Notes under the pieces: generated by a model
Told to the model about the DNA's origin: nothing
The model's database searches: none
Seen by the model: the letters and a program-made list of their open reading frames with translations, nothing else
Made by a program: the position numbers and the translations under genes
Part shown: positions 1-7,784 of the stretch, piece after piece
How positions within the stretch are numbered: the first letter of the stretch is position 1
How the letters are laid out: each line of letters opens with the position of its first letter
Assembly (NCBI GenBank): GCA_964195945.1
Contig: CAXMRC010000090.1
Coordinates: 1-64,000, forward strand
Direction: 5' to 3'
Length of the DNA: 64,000 nt
Source: JAAETI01 sp964195945
GTDB lineage: Bacteria; Actinomycetota; Acidimicrobiia; Spongiisociales; UBA5794

Positions 1-530
1 GCTTCGAGCTTCGACTTGTGATCCCCACTTACAAACTTGATCTCGACCTCCACAGGGCCGGTGTGCTCGTAGTCCGCGGAAAAGCCGGGGTGCGGGGTGG
101 CCGACACCAGCGTCACCTCACCGTTCCCGATAGCCAGGACGACGGTGCCACCGATCATGGTGTAGGTCTTATGGGCCACCGCGATTGTCGTGGTCGTCTG
201 TGGCGGTGCTGTCGTAGTCGTTGTCACGGGGGGCGCAGTCGTCGTCGTCACCGAAGAGTCCACGACCGTCGTAACGGTCACCGGTGGGGGTTCGGCGGTC
301 GATGTTGTTGCGGAGGTAGTCGGCGGGAAGGTTGTGGTCGGCCCCTCAGAAGTCGACGGCGATGTGACCGTGTCCGGCGGAGCAGTCGTGCTCGTTGTGG
401 TGGGCAGACCGATAGCGACCGGCGTCTCGACAACGCGATCGCGAATCCCCGCTACTGCGGCAGACGCGATCATTACAGAGAGCGCCGTCGCGGCCAGCCA
501 GGCCATACCTATGCCCATATATCGTTTCAT
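1..530 (-). CDS. Exported Thr/Pro-rich protein with IGG/PGF C-terminal domain (3' end missing)
   Basis: The reading frame starts at ATG 530 and runs off the left edge, so the C-terminus is missing. Residues 1 to about 27 form a signal peptide or membrane anchor (MKRYMGIGMAWLAATALSVM). About 80 residues of Thr/Pro/Ser linker follow. The last ~55 residues form a compact domain with an IGG turn, an HPGF motif and a VSGDHKSKLE stretch. The exported protein at 32376-33023 has the same domain (IGG, NPGF, SDGSHQSIL), and both genes are divergent from a closely similar regulator/kinase pair. The likely role is a wall-associated or lipid-proximal protein controlled by that pair. The biochemical function is unknown. 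Confidence 0.75.
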   Translation of the reverse strand, partial: MKRYMGIGMAWLAATALSVMIASAAVAGIRDRVVETPVAIGLPTTTSTTAPPDTVTSPSTSEGPTTTFPPTTSATTSTAEPPPVTVTTVVDSSVTTTTAPPVTTTTTAPPQTTTTIAVAHKTYTMIGGTVVLAIGNGEVTLVSATPHPGFSADYEHTGPVEVEIKFVSGDHKSKLE

Positions 531-559
531 CAATACCAGCATGCCTCACCGCACGTTCG

Positions 560-592
560 CCTGGGTTAAGTGGAGGCTAAATGACGATCAAA
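560..592 (-). promoter_or_regulatory. Predicted response-regulator operator, three 11-bp repeats
   Basis: Read on the minus strand, three consecutive 11-mers begin TTTGA, TTTAG and CTTAA. The core TTAGC-N5-CTTAA also occurs at 5681-5713 and 32311-32343. Direct repeats at 11-bp pitch are the usual binding pattern of OmpR/PhoB-family regulators. The site lies 29 bases before the exported-protein gene and inside the divergent promoter region of the adjacent regulator. Confidence 0.6.
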
Positions 593-642
593 CAACCGTT
601 ACCCACTGCGCTTTTCGGCCCCGACCGTGTAACTTCCTGCTT

Positions 643-1326
643 ATGGCATCGATCCTCCTCATAGAAGACGACCAGCGGATCCGTCAGGCTCTCGCTACGC
701 GGCTGGCGGAACGCGGTCATGACGTGGAGTCCACAGCGACGGCCATGGATGGCGTACACCGCGCGGTCTCCGGAAACGTCGATGTCGTTGTGCTCGACCT
801 GGGGCTGCCAGATGTCGATGGGGCCGAGGCTTTGCAAATGATCCGGGCAGTCAGCAAGGTCCCCGTGATCGTCGCCACCGCTCGCGACGATCAAGATGAA
901 ATTGTGCGCATATTCGACGCAGGCGCAGACGACTACGTGATCAAGCCATACTCCACCGACCACCTGGAGGCTCGAATCAGGGCCCTCATGCGCCGCGGAG
1001 CAACGGAAGACGACAGCAGCCAGATAGTCATCGGCGAACTCACCATCGACCCTGACGCTCATGAGGCGACGCTGGCCGGAACCTCATTGGATCTTTCCGC
1101 GAAGGAATTCGAGCTGCTCGCCTACCTTGCGGAACGTCCTGGCAAGATGATCGGGAAGCGTGAGCTGCTAGCCGCGGTTTGGAGACAGCCCTACGGCGGT
1201 GCGGACAAGACAGTTGACGTTCACCTGTCATGGCTGCGCAAGAAACTCGGGGAAACCGCCGCTGAGCCTCGCTATATCCACACGAGACGCGGCGTGGGAG
1301 TGAAACTGGTCGACCCGGCCTCGTGA
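643..1326 (+). CDS. OmpR-family response regulator (module 1)
   Basis: This is a 227-residue two-component regulator. The receiver domain covers residues 1 to ~118: acidic pocket EDD near residue 8, phospho-acceptor Asp in VVLDLGLPD, Thr in ATAR, Lys in VIKPY. The C-terminal winged-helix DNA-binding domain ends in VDVHLSWLRKKLG. ATG 643 is chosen because family homology begins there. A TAACTT hexamer at 630-635 lies 7 bases before the ATG, so the transcript may be leaderless. The stop overlaps the kinase start (GTGA), indicating translational coupling. It has the same length as the regulator at 31598-32281 and is very similar to it. Confidence 0.95.
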   Translation: MASILLIEDDQRIRQALATRLAERGHDVESTATAMDGVHRAVSGNVDVVVLDLGLPDVDGAEALQMIRAVSKVPVIVATARDDQDEIVRIFDAGADDYVIKPYSTDHLEARIRALMRRGATEDDSSQIVIGELTIDPDAHEATLAGTSLDLSAKEFELLAYLAERPGKMIGKRELLAAVWRQPYGGADKTVDVHLSWLRKKLGETAAEPRYIHTRRGVGVKLVDPAS

Positions 1327-2630
1327 GGCGCCAGCTCATTCTCGTTTCGGGTTCAGTAACGGCGATGGTTGTTATTGCCTTTCTCCTGCCGCTTTCTCTA
1401 ATGATTCGTGACCTGGCCGCCGACCGGGCCGCAACCACAGGACAGAATCAGGCCGAAGCGATAGCTCAACTCATCGCGCTGCGCATGCCCGACTCTGATA
1501 CCCGCACGGTGATCGAGAGCATCCGGCTCGACCCCGACGAAGACGCCACCTCGACCTCGATCATATTGGCCAGTGATGACGGCTCTTCGCGAGAGGTATT
1601 TGGTGCACCGGTGCCGCAAGACGAAAACCTCGATGCCGCGCTGAACGGCGCCTCGTTCCGAGCTGCGGTGCCAGACGGCCAGGCCATCTACGCACCGGTG
1701 CTGCTCCCCGGCACGGGAGAGGCGATCGTGGTGCGTGTCTTTGTAACTGATGAATCACTCACCGCCGGAGTTACTCGATCGACAACCACTCTTGGGTTAC
1801 TGGGTGTCGCTCTAGTCGCCATCGCTATTGCCGTTGCCGACCGGCTCGGCCAATCAATGCTCAATCCGGTGCGGGATCTAGCTGCGACAGCGTCAGTCCT
1901 TGGTAAAGGAAACCTAGAGGCACGGGTAACGCCGTCGGGTCCTCCCGAAGTACAAGAGGTCGCAGTTGAACTCAATGACCTGGCGGATCGAATCGTCCGT
2001 CTTCTGCGTATGGAACGCGAGGCAGCAGCTGACTTGTCCCACCGGCTGCGCACCCCGTTGACGGCCGTCCGGCTCGACGCAGAAGCGCTCGACGAGGGTG
2101 CAGGAACGCAACGCCTGCTCGACGACCTCGATGAACTCGAACGTACCGTCGACTTCGTCATTCGCGAGGCTCGCCGTCCCGGCCGAACCGACACCGCAGA
2201 CGCATGCGACATTGCAAAGGTCGCCTCCGCACGGGTGGAGTTTTGGACCGTTCTTGCCGAGGAGCAAGGACGCAACCTCAAGTACATCTCCGATGACGAG
2301 GCCGCGGTGGTGTCGATCGGTGCCGACGACGCAACCACGATGATCGATGCACTTGTCGGCAACGTCTTCGCTCACACCGATGAGGGGGTCGGCTTCACTG
2401 TCGCCGTCGCCACAGTCAGCCCCGAAGAGGTGATGATCATCGTCGATGACCAGGGACCCGGCTTTGGACCTGAAATGGCGGAGAGAGGCCTCAGCGCCGG
2501 CGGCTCAACAGGTTTGGGTCTTGACATTGCAGCCCGAACCGCTGCCTCCGCGGGAGGTCACCTAACCATCGGGACCAGCGAGCCCGGCGGAGGCAGGGTT
2601 ACCGTGACGCTGCCCCGCACCCTCAGCTAG
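1323..2630 (+). CDS. Sensor histidine kinase (module 1)
   Basis: This is a 435-residue membrane histidine kinase. TM1 lies at residues ~8-28, followed by an extracytoplasmic sensor of ~120 residues, TM2 at ~155-175 and a HAMP-like segment. The phospho-acceptor box is DLSHRLRTPLTA. In the ATPase domain, the N box contains NVFAHTDEGVGF and the G boxes DDQGPGFG and GGSTGLGLDIA. The GTG start overlaps the regulator stop by 4 bases. The gene converges on the ferric-reductase operon with an 8-base overlap. The kinase at 30282-31601 is its paralogue. The stimulus is unknown; the neighbouring redox operon and shared operator suggest envelope or redox status. Confidence 0.93.
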   Translation: MRRQLILVSGSVTAMVVIAFLLPLSLMIRDLAADRAATTGQNQAEAIAQLIALRMPDSDTRTVIESIRLDPDEDATSTSIILASDDGSSREVFGAPVPQDENLDAALNGASFRAAVPDGQAIYAPVLLPGTGEAIVVRVFVTDESLTAGVTRSTTTLGLLGVALVAIAIAVADRLGQSMLNPVRDLAATASVLGKGNLEARVTPSGPPEVQEVAVELNDLADRIVRLLRMEREAAADLSHRLRTPLTAVRLDAEALDEGAGTQRLLDDLDELERTVDFVIREARRPGRTDTADACDIAKVASARVEFWTVLAEEQGRNLKYISDDEAAVVSIGADDATTMIDALVGNVFAHTDEGVGFTVAVATVSPEEVMIIVDDQGPGFGPEMAERGLSAGGSTGLGLDIAARTAASAGGHLTIGTSEPGGGRVTVTLPRTLS

Positions 2631-3213
2631 AGGGGACCTCGACCGGTTCAGCCGCCTTTCGTGCCGGCCGCGGAATAGCGGTGCGAGCCGGAGGGGCCGC
2701 CGACTGTGCGATCCGGATAATCATCAGCATCGTCACCATCGCAAGTGATGCGACGTACATGGTTGTTACCACGGGGTGGCCCGAGTCGGTTCCACTGAAG
2801 ACCCCGTGTAGGGCCGCCCCGACAAAGGTCCCAAATGACGCCATGTGGATCACACGCCAGGCGTTCTGCCCGATCCATTTCTTCACATAGAAGCTGGCGG
2901 TGACGACAAACATTGTGTAGAAGGCAATGACGCCAAGCGCAACAGGGAGCGGACGCCACGCCGAGGCTCCCGGCACCAACAGCGATCGATAGCCGAAATC
3001 GATGAAGTCGTGGTTAAACAAGAAGTACATGTGGATGCCGGTCGCCACTAGCGATCCGATTGCCAATGACTCGTGGAACCAAGCGACCGGTTTTGCTTTC
3101 ACGGCTCGCCCCAGCACCTTCGTTGAGATCAGCAGACCCCAGACCGTTGAACCGGCCAGGAGCAAAAAGGCGATGATGCCGGACCCACGGATGGCCATCC
3201 ACTCAATACTCAT
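2623..3213 (-). CDS. Ferric-reductase-like transmembrane haem protein
   Basis: About 196 residues with five or six membrane helices. Histidines lie in helices (WFHESLA, TGIHMYF, VIHMASF, ALHGVF), as expected for b-haem ligation in the ferric reductase/NOX-like membrane domain. No cytoplasmic FAD/NADPH domain is present, so it would act as an electron conduit only. ATG 3213 is chosen because GGAG lies 7 bases upstream and the hydrophobic domain starts there; the frame stays open further upstream without homology. It is the last gene of the operon that includes apbE, and small haem proteins of this type commonly accompany ApbE in electron-transfer loci. Confidence 0.8.
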   Translation of the reverse strand: MSIEWMAIRGSGIIAFLLLAGSTVWGLLISTKVLGRAVKAKPVAWFHESLAIGSLVATGIHMYFLFNHDFIDFGYRSLLVPGASAWRPLPVALGVIAFYTMFVVTASFYVKKWIGQNAWRVIHMASFGTFVGAALHGVFSGTDSGHPVVTTMYVASLAMVTMLMIIRIAQSAAPPARTAIPRPARKAAEPVEVPSS

Positions 3214-3241
3214 ATCAATACTCCATCTTCCGACATGCCGA

Positions 3242-4078
3242 TCACGCTGCCATCTCCCACCCTGTGGTTGCATACACACTGCCGTCATGCCAAGCAACGA
3301 GTGCTGCAGTGATCCAATCCTGTTGCTCGGCCCAGGCCAGACCGCTCTCTCCATGGAGTAGAACTGCCTTGGCTCCGGCTTCCGCCTCGACCGCAGTTGC
3401 GGCAATAACCGTTGCGCTGAACACCGGCGATATCGCAGGGGCGAGACGGCGCGGGTCAATGATGTGATGGGCCTCCGTGCCCGCAACGTTCCATCGTCTG
3501 CGTGTCGTCGACGAGGTAGCCAACCCACCGCTTCCGAGGAGAACTCTGGCCGCGATTTCGCCCCAGGGATCCTCGACTTCAACCACGGCCTCCGGATCGA
3601 CAGATCGAACGTCGCCGCCCGCGGAGACCACATCGGCCAGACCCCTGTTGACCGCCTCGTCGCAAGTCCAGCCTTTGGCTATACCGCCAAGATCCAAGAG
3701 GGTTCCGGGATCCCGAGTCAGGATGTTTCCATCAATCGACCAATACCCGATCGCGTCCACCGGACTGTGGTGATCACGATCGGCAACCTCAGTAAAAGTT
3801 CTGTCATACCCCCACCCGATCAGCGCACCGCCGACTGCCGGATCAACAAGACCATCAGTACGGTCACGCAAGTCCTGTGCGGCAGTGAGGCAATCTGCCA
3901 TAAGATCGGACACAACAAACGTCGGGGCTTCTGACTCGTTGACTTGGCTCAGTTCGCTATTGGGAATGAACCGGCTGAAGACGGCTTCAGCGGTGGCGAA
4001 CCAGACGACGACATGCGAGAGCTCTGTGCCGATCGCAATCACGTCGGTTCCCATCGCACGAAACGCGGTCTCTCTCAT
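3242..4078 (-). CDS. apbE: FAD:protein FMN transferase (ApbE)
   Basis: This 278-residue enzyme transfers FMN from FAD to Thr or Ser of exported flavoproteins. Family motifs visible are AMGTD near the N-terminus, RFIPNSELSQVN, DLGGIAKGW, SAGGDVR, the HHIIDPR motif and the VIAATAVEAEAGAKA helix. No signal peptide is obvious, which suggests a cytoplasmic-side or non-cleaved form. The start overlaps the stop of the upstream gene as ATGA. No FMN-binding-domain substrate with the usual Ser-Gly-Ala-Thr acceptor motif was recognised in the window, so its target is unknown. Confidence 0.93.
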   Translation of the reverse strand: MRETAFRAMGTDVIAIGTELSHVVVWFATAEAVFSRFIPNSELSQVNESEAPTFVVSDLMADCLTAAQDLRDRTDGLVDPAVGGALIGWGYDRTFTEVADRDHHSPVDAIGYWSIDGNILTRDPGTLLDLGGIAKGWTCDEAVNRGLADVVSAGGDVRSVDPEAVVEVEDPWGEIAARVLLGSGGLATSSTTRRRWNVAGTEAHHIIDPRRLAPAISPVFSATVIAATAVEAEAGAKAVLLHGESGLAWAEQQDWITAALVAWHDGSVYATTGWEMAA

Positions 4079-4458
4079 GATCCGGAACTGGTGACAACGG
4101 CATTGACGGTTGGCCGGTCCGCGGCTCCGCCGCCACCTGCGGATGCGGTGGTACCGCCGCCGCCGGCACTAGTACCACCGCCAACGGTGACAGTACGGGT
4201 AATGACCTCGGGAGGGGGCGGCGGCACCGGTGTGTAGCGGATGATTACAAGCCCGTCTTCGGTAGGTGCAGGAATCGCCGCTACCGGCGCGGGGACCTCT
4301 TGAACCTCGGGCTCGGGAGTCGTGACGAATTCTGATTCAGCTACCACGGACTGCTCCGCGGCGGCTTGAACGGCAATCATCGAAGTGCCCCAGGCAACAG
4401 CCGCACCTGTCCAGGCGATGATTCGCGCCCATCGGCTCGGAAAGAGTCTTTTTAGCAT
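4075..4458 (-). CDS. Small exported Pro/Gly-rich protein of apbE operon
   Basis: 127 residues. A basic N-terminus is followed by a hydrophobic segment (WARIIAWTGAAVAWGTSMIA) that looks like a signal peptide. The rest is low-complexity: an Ala/Pro/Glu-rich part, a run of five prolines near the middle and Gly/Thr/Ser repeats at the end. There is no recognisable domain or flavinylation motif. One base separates it from the upstream gene and its stop overlaps apbE, so it is clearly co-translated with the redox genes. It could be a wall-spanning spacer or partner of the haem protein. Function unknown. Confidence 0.75.
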   Translation of the reverse strand: MLKRLFPSRWARIIAWTGAAVAWGTSMIAVQAAAEQSVVAESEFVTTPEPEVQEVPAPVAAIPAPTEDGLVIIRYTPVPPPPPEVITRTVTVGGGTSAGGGGTTASAGGGGAADRPTVNAVVTSSGS

Positions 4459-4459
4459 T

Positions 4460-4828
4460 TCAACCTTCCTCGTTGGCAGGATCTTCTTCGACCACTGTCA
4501 ACACGGCGCCACGTTCGATGAGCAATCGGGTCACCGCATCGGGAAGCTCTTCATCGAGCGCCGGCTGACCGGCCAGCTCGGCGTAGCCGTTGGCCTGGAG
4601 AACACGGACGATCGCCGGATCCAGCTCGTCTACTTCAAGTTCCGGAATCGGCTCGATCACAACCGTGGTGACTTCAGGGGAGGTTGTGGTGATTTCGCTC
4701 ACCACAACCTCCTCTACTACCGATTCCTCGGCCGGGGAGCTAAGCAACCAGACGACCGGCACCAGACCTGTCACAGCTACCACTACTGCGGCAAGCAGGG
4801 AGACGAAGCTGGTGGATTCTTTAGCCAT
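4460..4828 (-). CDS. Small membrane-anchored acidic protein of apbE operon
   Basis: 122 residues. The N-terminal membrane anchor (FVSLLAAVVVAVTGLVPVVW) is followed by an acidic, Thr/Glu/Val-rich stretch. The C-terminal ~50 residues look folded, with alternating helix-forming segments (VRVLQANGYAEL and AVTRLLIERGAVL) that resemble a small helical repeat facing outside the membrane. No family was recognised. It lies between the acidic-tail protein (21-base gap) and the Pro/Gly-rich protein (1-base gap) and is part of the same operon. Confidence 0.72.
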   Translation of the reverse strand: MAKESTSFVSLLAAVVVAVTGLVPVVWLLSSPAEESVVEEVVVSEITTTSPEVTTVVIEPIPELEVDELDPAIVRVLQANGYAELAGQPALDEELPDAVTRLLIERGAVLTVVEEDPANEEG

Positions 4829-4849
4829 GAGAACTAACGAAGACGACGA

Positions 4850-5614
4850 CTAGTCGTCGTCTTCGTCGTCATCTCCATGGTCGTCGTCTTCCTCGTCTTC
4901 GTCTTCCTCGTCCTCTTCATCGTGGTCGTCGTCATCATCATGGCTACTACGGGAGGCTTCATCGGCCGCCTGCCGAGCGTCGCGAAGCTTCGCCATGCCA
5001 CCTTCGTAGTCACCGCTATCAGCGAGGCTCCCGGCTTCGGCAAGGAATCGCTCAGCTTGGGCGATCTTGTCACCACTGGCACCGTCGGCGATGGCAGCAT
5101 TGATGTAGCTGACAATCGCTGCGTACTCAGCTTCGAACTCAGCTGCAGCAGCGTCGGTCGTAGTTCCGGAGCCTGCATCACCCGACGTTGCAGGGGGCGG
5201 CGAAGCGACAACCGTGACCGTCTGGACGACGGCTTCGGGAGCCGGCGGTCCTGGCAGCTCTAGCCCTTCGGACAGACAGATCGCACGGAGCGAGTCCAGT
5301 GCAGCCTGCTCCAGAGGCGAGATCGTTGCATCGGCTTCTTTGGCGACGAGGGTCCATCCTTCATCACCGCAGGCCGCAGCAAGATCGTCGGCGGATGCAA
5401 TCTCTGGGATCACAATTTCTTCAGCAGCAGCCGTTGTGGTTGTCTCTGCGACGAATTCGGCAGCGACGGCTTCTTCCGACTCTGCGGCAGCGTCTGGGTT
5501 TACGAGAGCAACAGCGGCAACGGCGCTTAGGGGTACGAGCAGCAACCCAATAATCAGCGAGGTTGAGAATCTACTCCCGCTCTTTGGTTTTGCGGTTCCG
5601 GCCTTGTTATTCAA
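4850..5614 (-). CDS. Exported protein with long Asp/Glu/His C-terminal tail
   Basis: First gene of the apbE operon, 254 residues from the TTG at 5614. That start is preferred over ATG 5677 because AAGGAG lies about 8 bases upstream. A membrane anchor or signal (LIIGLLLVPLSAVAAVALV) is followed by a Glu/Ala-rich region and two helical segments, the second (residues ~165-230) resembling a tetratricopeptide-like helical hairpin (FLAEAGSLADSGDYEGGMAKL). The protein ends in ~30 residues that are nearly all Asp or Glu with interspersed His. Such a tail could bind divalent or ferric cations, which fits a ferric-reductase-like partner. This role is inference. The regulator box at 5681-5713 lies in its leader. 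Confidence 0.75.
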   Translation of the reverse strand: MNNKAGTAKPKSGSRFSTSLIIGLLLVPLSAVAAVALVNPDAAAESEEAVAAEFVAETTTTAAAEEIVIPEIASADDLAAACGDEGWTLVAKEADATISPLEQAALDSLRAICLSEGLELPGPPAPEAVVQTVTVVASPPPATSGDAGSGTTTDAAAAEFEAEYAAIVSYINAAIADGASGDKIAQAERFLAEAGSLADSGDYEGGMAKLRDARQAADEASRSSHDDDDDHDEEDEEDEDEEDDDHGDDDEDDD

Positions 5615-5680
5615 TGGCTCATCTCCTTGATATTGCAAGGACGGTGTCCCTACCCCGTCCGAAGCACAACAATGCACGAA

Positions 5681-5713
5681 GCTGAGTTAAGCCATCGCTA
5701 ATCAGCCCACAAA
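5681..5713 (-). promoter_or_regulatory. Predicted response-regulator operator for the apbE operon
   Basis: On the minus strand three 11-mers begin TTTGT, ATTAG and CTTAA, giving the same TTAGC-N5-CTTAA core as at 560-592 and 32311-32343. After the core, positions CTTAAC-CAG match the 560-592 site. It lies 66 bases before the TTG start of the acidic-tail gene and is the only such site noticed in this intergenic region. Confidence 0.6.
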
Positions 5714-5719
5714 CGCCGC

Positions 5720-6379
5720 CTAAAGGTGTCGCGGGCGCCGATAGTCCCTCGCGTAGACCGGGGCATCGACATCGATCTCGAGTAGCGGATCAGAAATCGG
5801 GGCTGCCGGCGTGATCGCCAGAGGCACAACACCGGCCCAGATCGGTAGCTCATAGTCCACGTCGTCGTCATTTGGACCACCCGATCGAGTCTTTGCCGAT
5901 GCCTCGTTGATTGGAAGCGCCACGACCAGCGTTCCTTTGAATTCCTTGTCGTTCATCGGACGAGAGTCCGCCCACCTGCCAGAAACCACATGGTCCGTAA
6001 TTGCTTCGAGCGCAGCCCACTTCTCGTCCGAATCGTCGACAACGCGTGGCGATCCGAAGATGACAACCGACCGGTAATTCAACGAATTGTGGAATGCGGC
6101 CCTGGCGATAACCAAACCATCGACGATGGTCACATTTACGCTGATTTCGACGCCGGCGCGCATCGACCGGAGCATTCGGCTTGCTGGGGATCCGTGCAGA
6201 TAAAGCGTGTCACCAACCCTGGCGTGAATGGTCGGGATGACAACTGGAGCGCCATCGTGGACGAAACCCACGTGACAGATCAAAGCCTCGTCAAGTATCG
6301 ACGCGATGAGGTCACCGTCATAGGAACCACGTTCGGCCAGACGACGAACTTCGGTGCGGGCGGTGGGTGATTGAGACAT
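5720..6379 (-). CDS. Pyridoxamine 5'-phosphate oxidase-like flavin protein
   Basis: 219 residues with the split-barrel FMN-binding fold of the PNPOx/NimA-like family (GFVHDGAPVVIPTIHAR, then LYLHGSPASRMLRSM). Members bind FMN or haem and act as small-molecule reductases; the exact substrate cannot be read from the sequence. The C-terminal segment (YELPIWAGVVPL, then PLLEIDVDAPVYARDY) matches the longer members of this family. It is divergent from the methyltransferase at 6435. ATG 6379 fits the family N-terminus. Confidence 0.88.
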   Translation of the reverse strand: MSQSPTARTEVRRLAERGSYDGDLIASILDEALICHVGFVHDGAPVVIPTIHARVGDTLYLHGSPASRMLRSMRAGVEISVNVTIVDGLVIARAAFHNSLNYRSVVIFGSPRVVDDSDEKWAALEAITDHVVSGRWADSRPMNDKEFKGTLVVALPINEASAKTRSGGPNDDDVDYELPIWAGVVPLAITPAAPISDPLLEIDVDAPVYARDYRRPRHL

Positions 6380-6434
6380 GTCGGAAGCATAACGCCGCCA
6401 CTCCCAGCGAACCCGTGAACAGTATGGTGACAGG

Positions 6435-7037
6435 ATGTCGAAGGCTCCCCATGCCCTTTTTGCCGGGCTCTACGACCTGTTCATGGTTCCCCAGGATCGT
6501 TTCGGTCTTCGCCACCAGCGGACCCGGCTGTGCGATTCAGCTTCGGGCCGGGTGCTCGAGGTCGCTATTGGTACCGGACTCAACATCCCGCATTATCGCC
6601 ACCCGACAACAGTGGTTGGGGTCGACAACGACCGCGGCATGCTGCACCGGGCCATACGCCGCACCTGGGAAAGCCCGGTCCCTGTTGAATTGATTGCAGC
6701 AGATGCCAGGGCCCTGCCGTTCGGAGATGACAGTTTTGATACGCTTGTAATCGGGTTCTCCCTGTGCACGATTCCCGACCCGGCACAGACGCTGGAAGAG
6801 CTCGCCAGGGTTACCGCACCAGACGGTCAACTCCATTTCCTCGAACACGTGAGATCCTCTCGGCCGACCTGGTCGAAGATGCAGGATCGGTTTGCGCCTG
6901 CCTGGGAAATGGTATCCGGCGGCTGTCGAGCCAATCAAGACACGCACACCCTCCTGGAAGAATCCTCATGGACCATCGATGACGTGTGGGTCTCAGACGG
7001 TGGCGGACTCATCCAGGGGACCGCTATCAAGAGGTAG
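6435..7037 (+). CDS. Class I SAM-dependent methyltransferase
   Basis: 200 residues with a Rossmann methyltransferase fold: motif I VLEVAIGTGLNI, acidic ribose contact VVGVDNDRGML, motif II ADARALPFGDDSFDT and a post-motif helix HFLEHVRS. The YDLF start and the LEHVRS signature place it with UbiE-like/phospholipid N-methyltransferase or thiol methyltransferase-like proteins. It is shorter than MenG/UbiE and lacks clear quinone-specific signatures, so assigning it the missing last step of menaquinone synthesis is not justified. It converges directly on the ABC importer operon. Confidence 0.85.
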   Translation: MSKAPHALFAGLYDLFMVPQDRFGLRHQRTRLCDSASGRVLEVAIGTGLNIPHYRHPTTVVGVDNDRGMLHRAIRRTWESPVPVELIAADARALPFGDDSFDTLVIGFSLCTIPDPAQTLEELARVTAPDGQLHFLEHVRSSRPTWSKMQDRFAPAWEMVSGGCRANQDTHTLLEESSWTIDDVWVSDGGGLIQGTAIKR

Positions 7038-7784
7038 CTACAACCTGCCGGCTTCAACAATCCGCTGCAGGAACTGACGGGTACGCGGCTGCTGCGGCTC
7101 GCTGAAGATCTGCGCTGGTTCGCCCTTCTCCAAGATCACACCGTCGTCGAGGAAACACACCTGATCGGCGACATCTCTAGCAAAGCCCATCTCATGGGTA
7201 GCGACGATCATGGTCATCCCTTGATCCTTGAGACCACGGATAACGCCAAGGACCTCTGCAACCAGCTCAGGGTCGAGGGCCGACGTGACCTCATCGAACA
7301 ACATCAATTCTGGCTTCGTTGCCAACGCTCGCACAACAGCCGCCCGCTGCTGCTGTCCTCCAGACAGTCGGTCTGGATACTCATCAATCTTGTCGAGCAG
7401 ACCGAACTGGTCGAGCAGGGAATGCGCCCGATCGTGAGCCTCGTCACGGGAGATCCCATGGACCTTGACCGGGCTCAACGTGATGTTCTCCAGCACAGTC
7501 ATGTGGGGAAACAAGTTGAATGCTTGGAACACGATTCCCATGCGCTGACGGACATCATTGGGATTGACCGAACGGTCAGTGATCACTCCCCCGTCGAGCA
7601 AGATCTCGCCGGCGTCGATCGGAAGCAGAAGGTTGATGCACTTAAGTAGCGTTGACTTCCCCGAACCCGATGAACCAATCAGACACACGACTTCGTGCGA
7701 ATCGACAAGTAAATCGACGTCGCGAAGAACCACCTTGTCATCGAACGACTTCACCACATTGCGGACTTCGATCTTGGTCGTCAT
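7038..7784 (-). CDS. Polar amino-acid ABC transporter ATPase
   Basis: 248 residues of the GlnQ/HisP family. Walker A is GSSGSGKSTLLKC, the Q-loop FQAFNLFPHMTVLEN, the signature LSGGQQQRAAVVRAL, Walker B LMLFDEVTSALDPE and the switch His lies in VATHEMGFARD. The FPHMTVLEN motif is typical of amino-acid importers. The start codon overlaps the permease stop by one base (TGATG). It powers import by the permease 7784-8647 with the lipoprotein 8770-9756. Confidence 0.93.
   Translation of the reverse strand: MTTKIEVRNVVKSFDDKVVLRDVDLLVDSHEVVCLIGSSGSGKSTLLKCINLLLPIDAGEILLDGGVITDRSVNPNDVRQRMGIVFQAFNLFPHMTVLENITLSPVKVHGISRDEAHDRAHSLLDQFGLLDKIDEYPDRLSGGQQQRAAVVRALATKPELMLFDEVTSALDPELVAEVLGVIRGLKDQGMTMIVATHEMGFARDVADQVCFLDDGVILEKGEPAQIFSEPQQPRTRQFLQRIVEAGRL

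Noticed and set aside
6435..7037. MenG/UbiE as the last menaquinone step
   Set aside because: The methyltransferase is ~9 kb from the men cluster, is shorter than MenG and lacks its signature motifs. A general class I label is safer.
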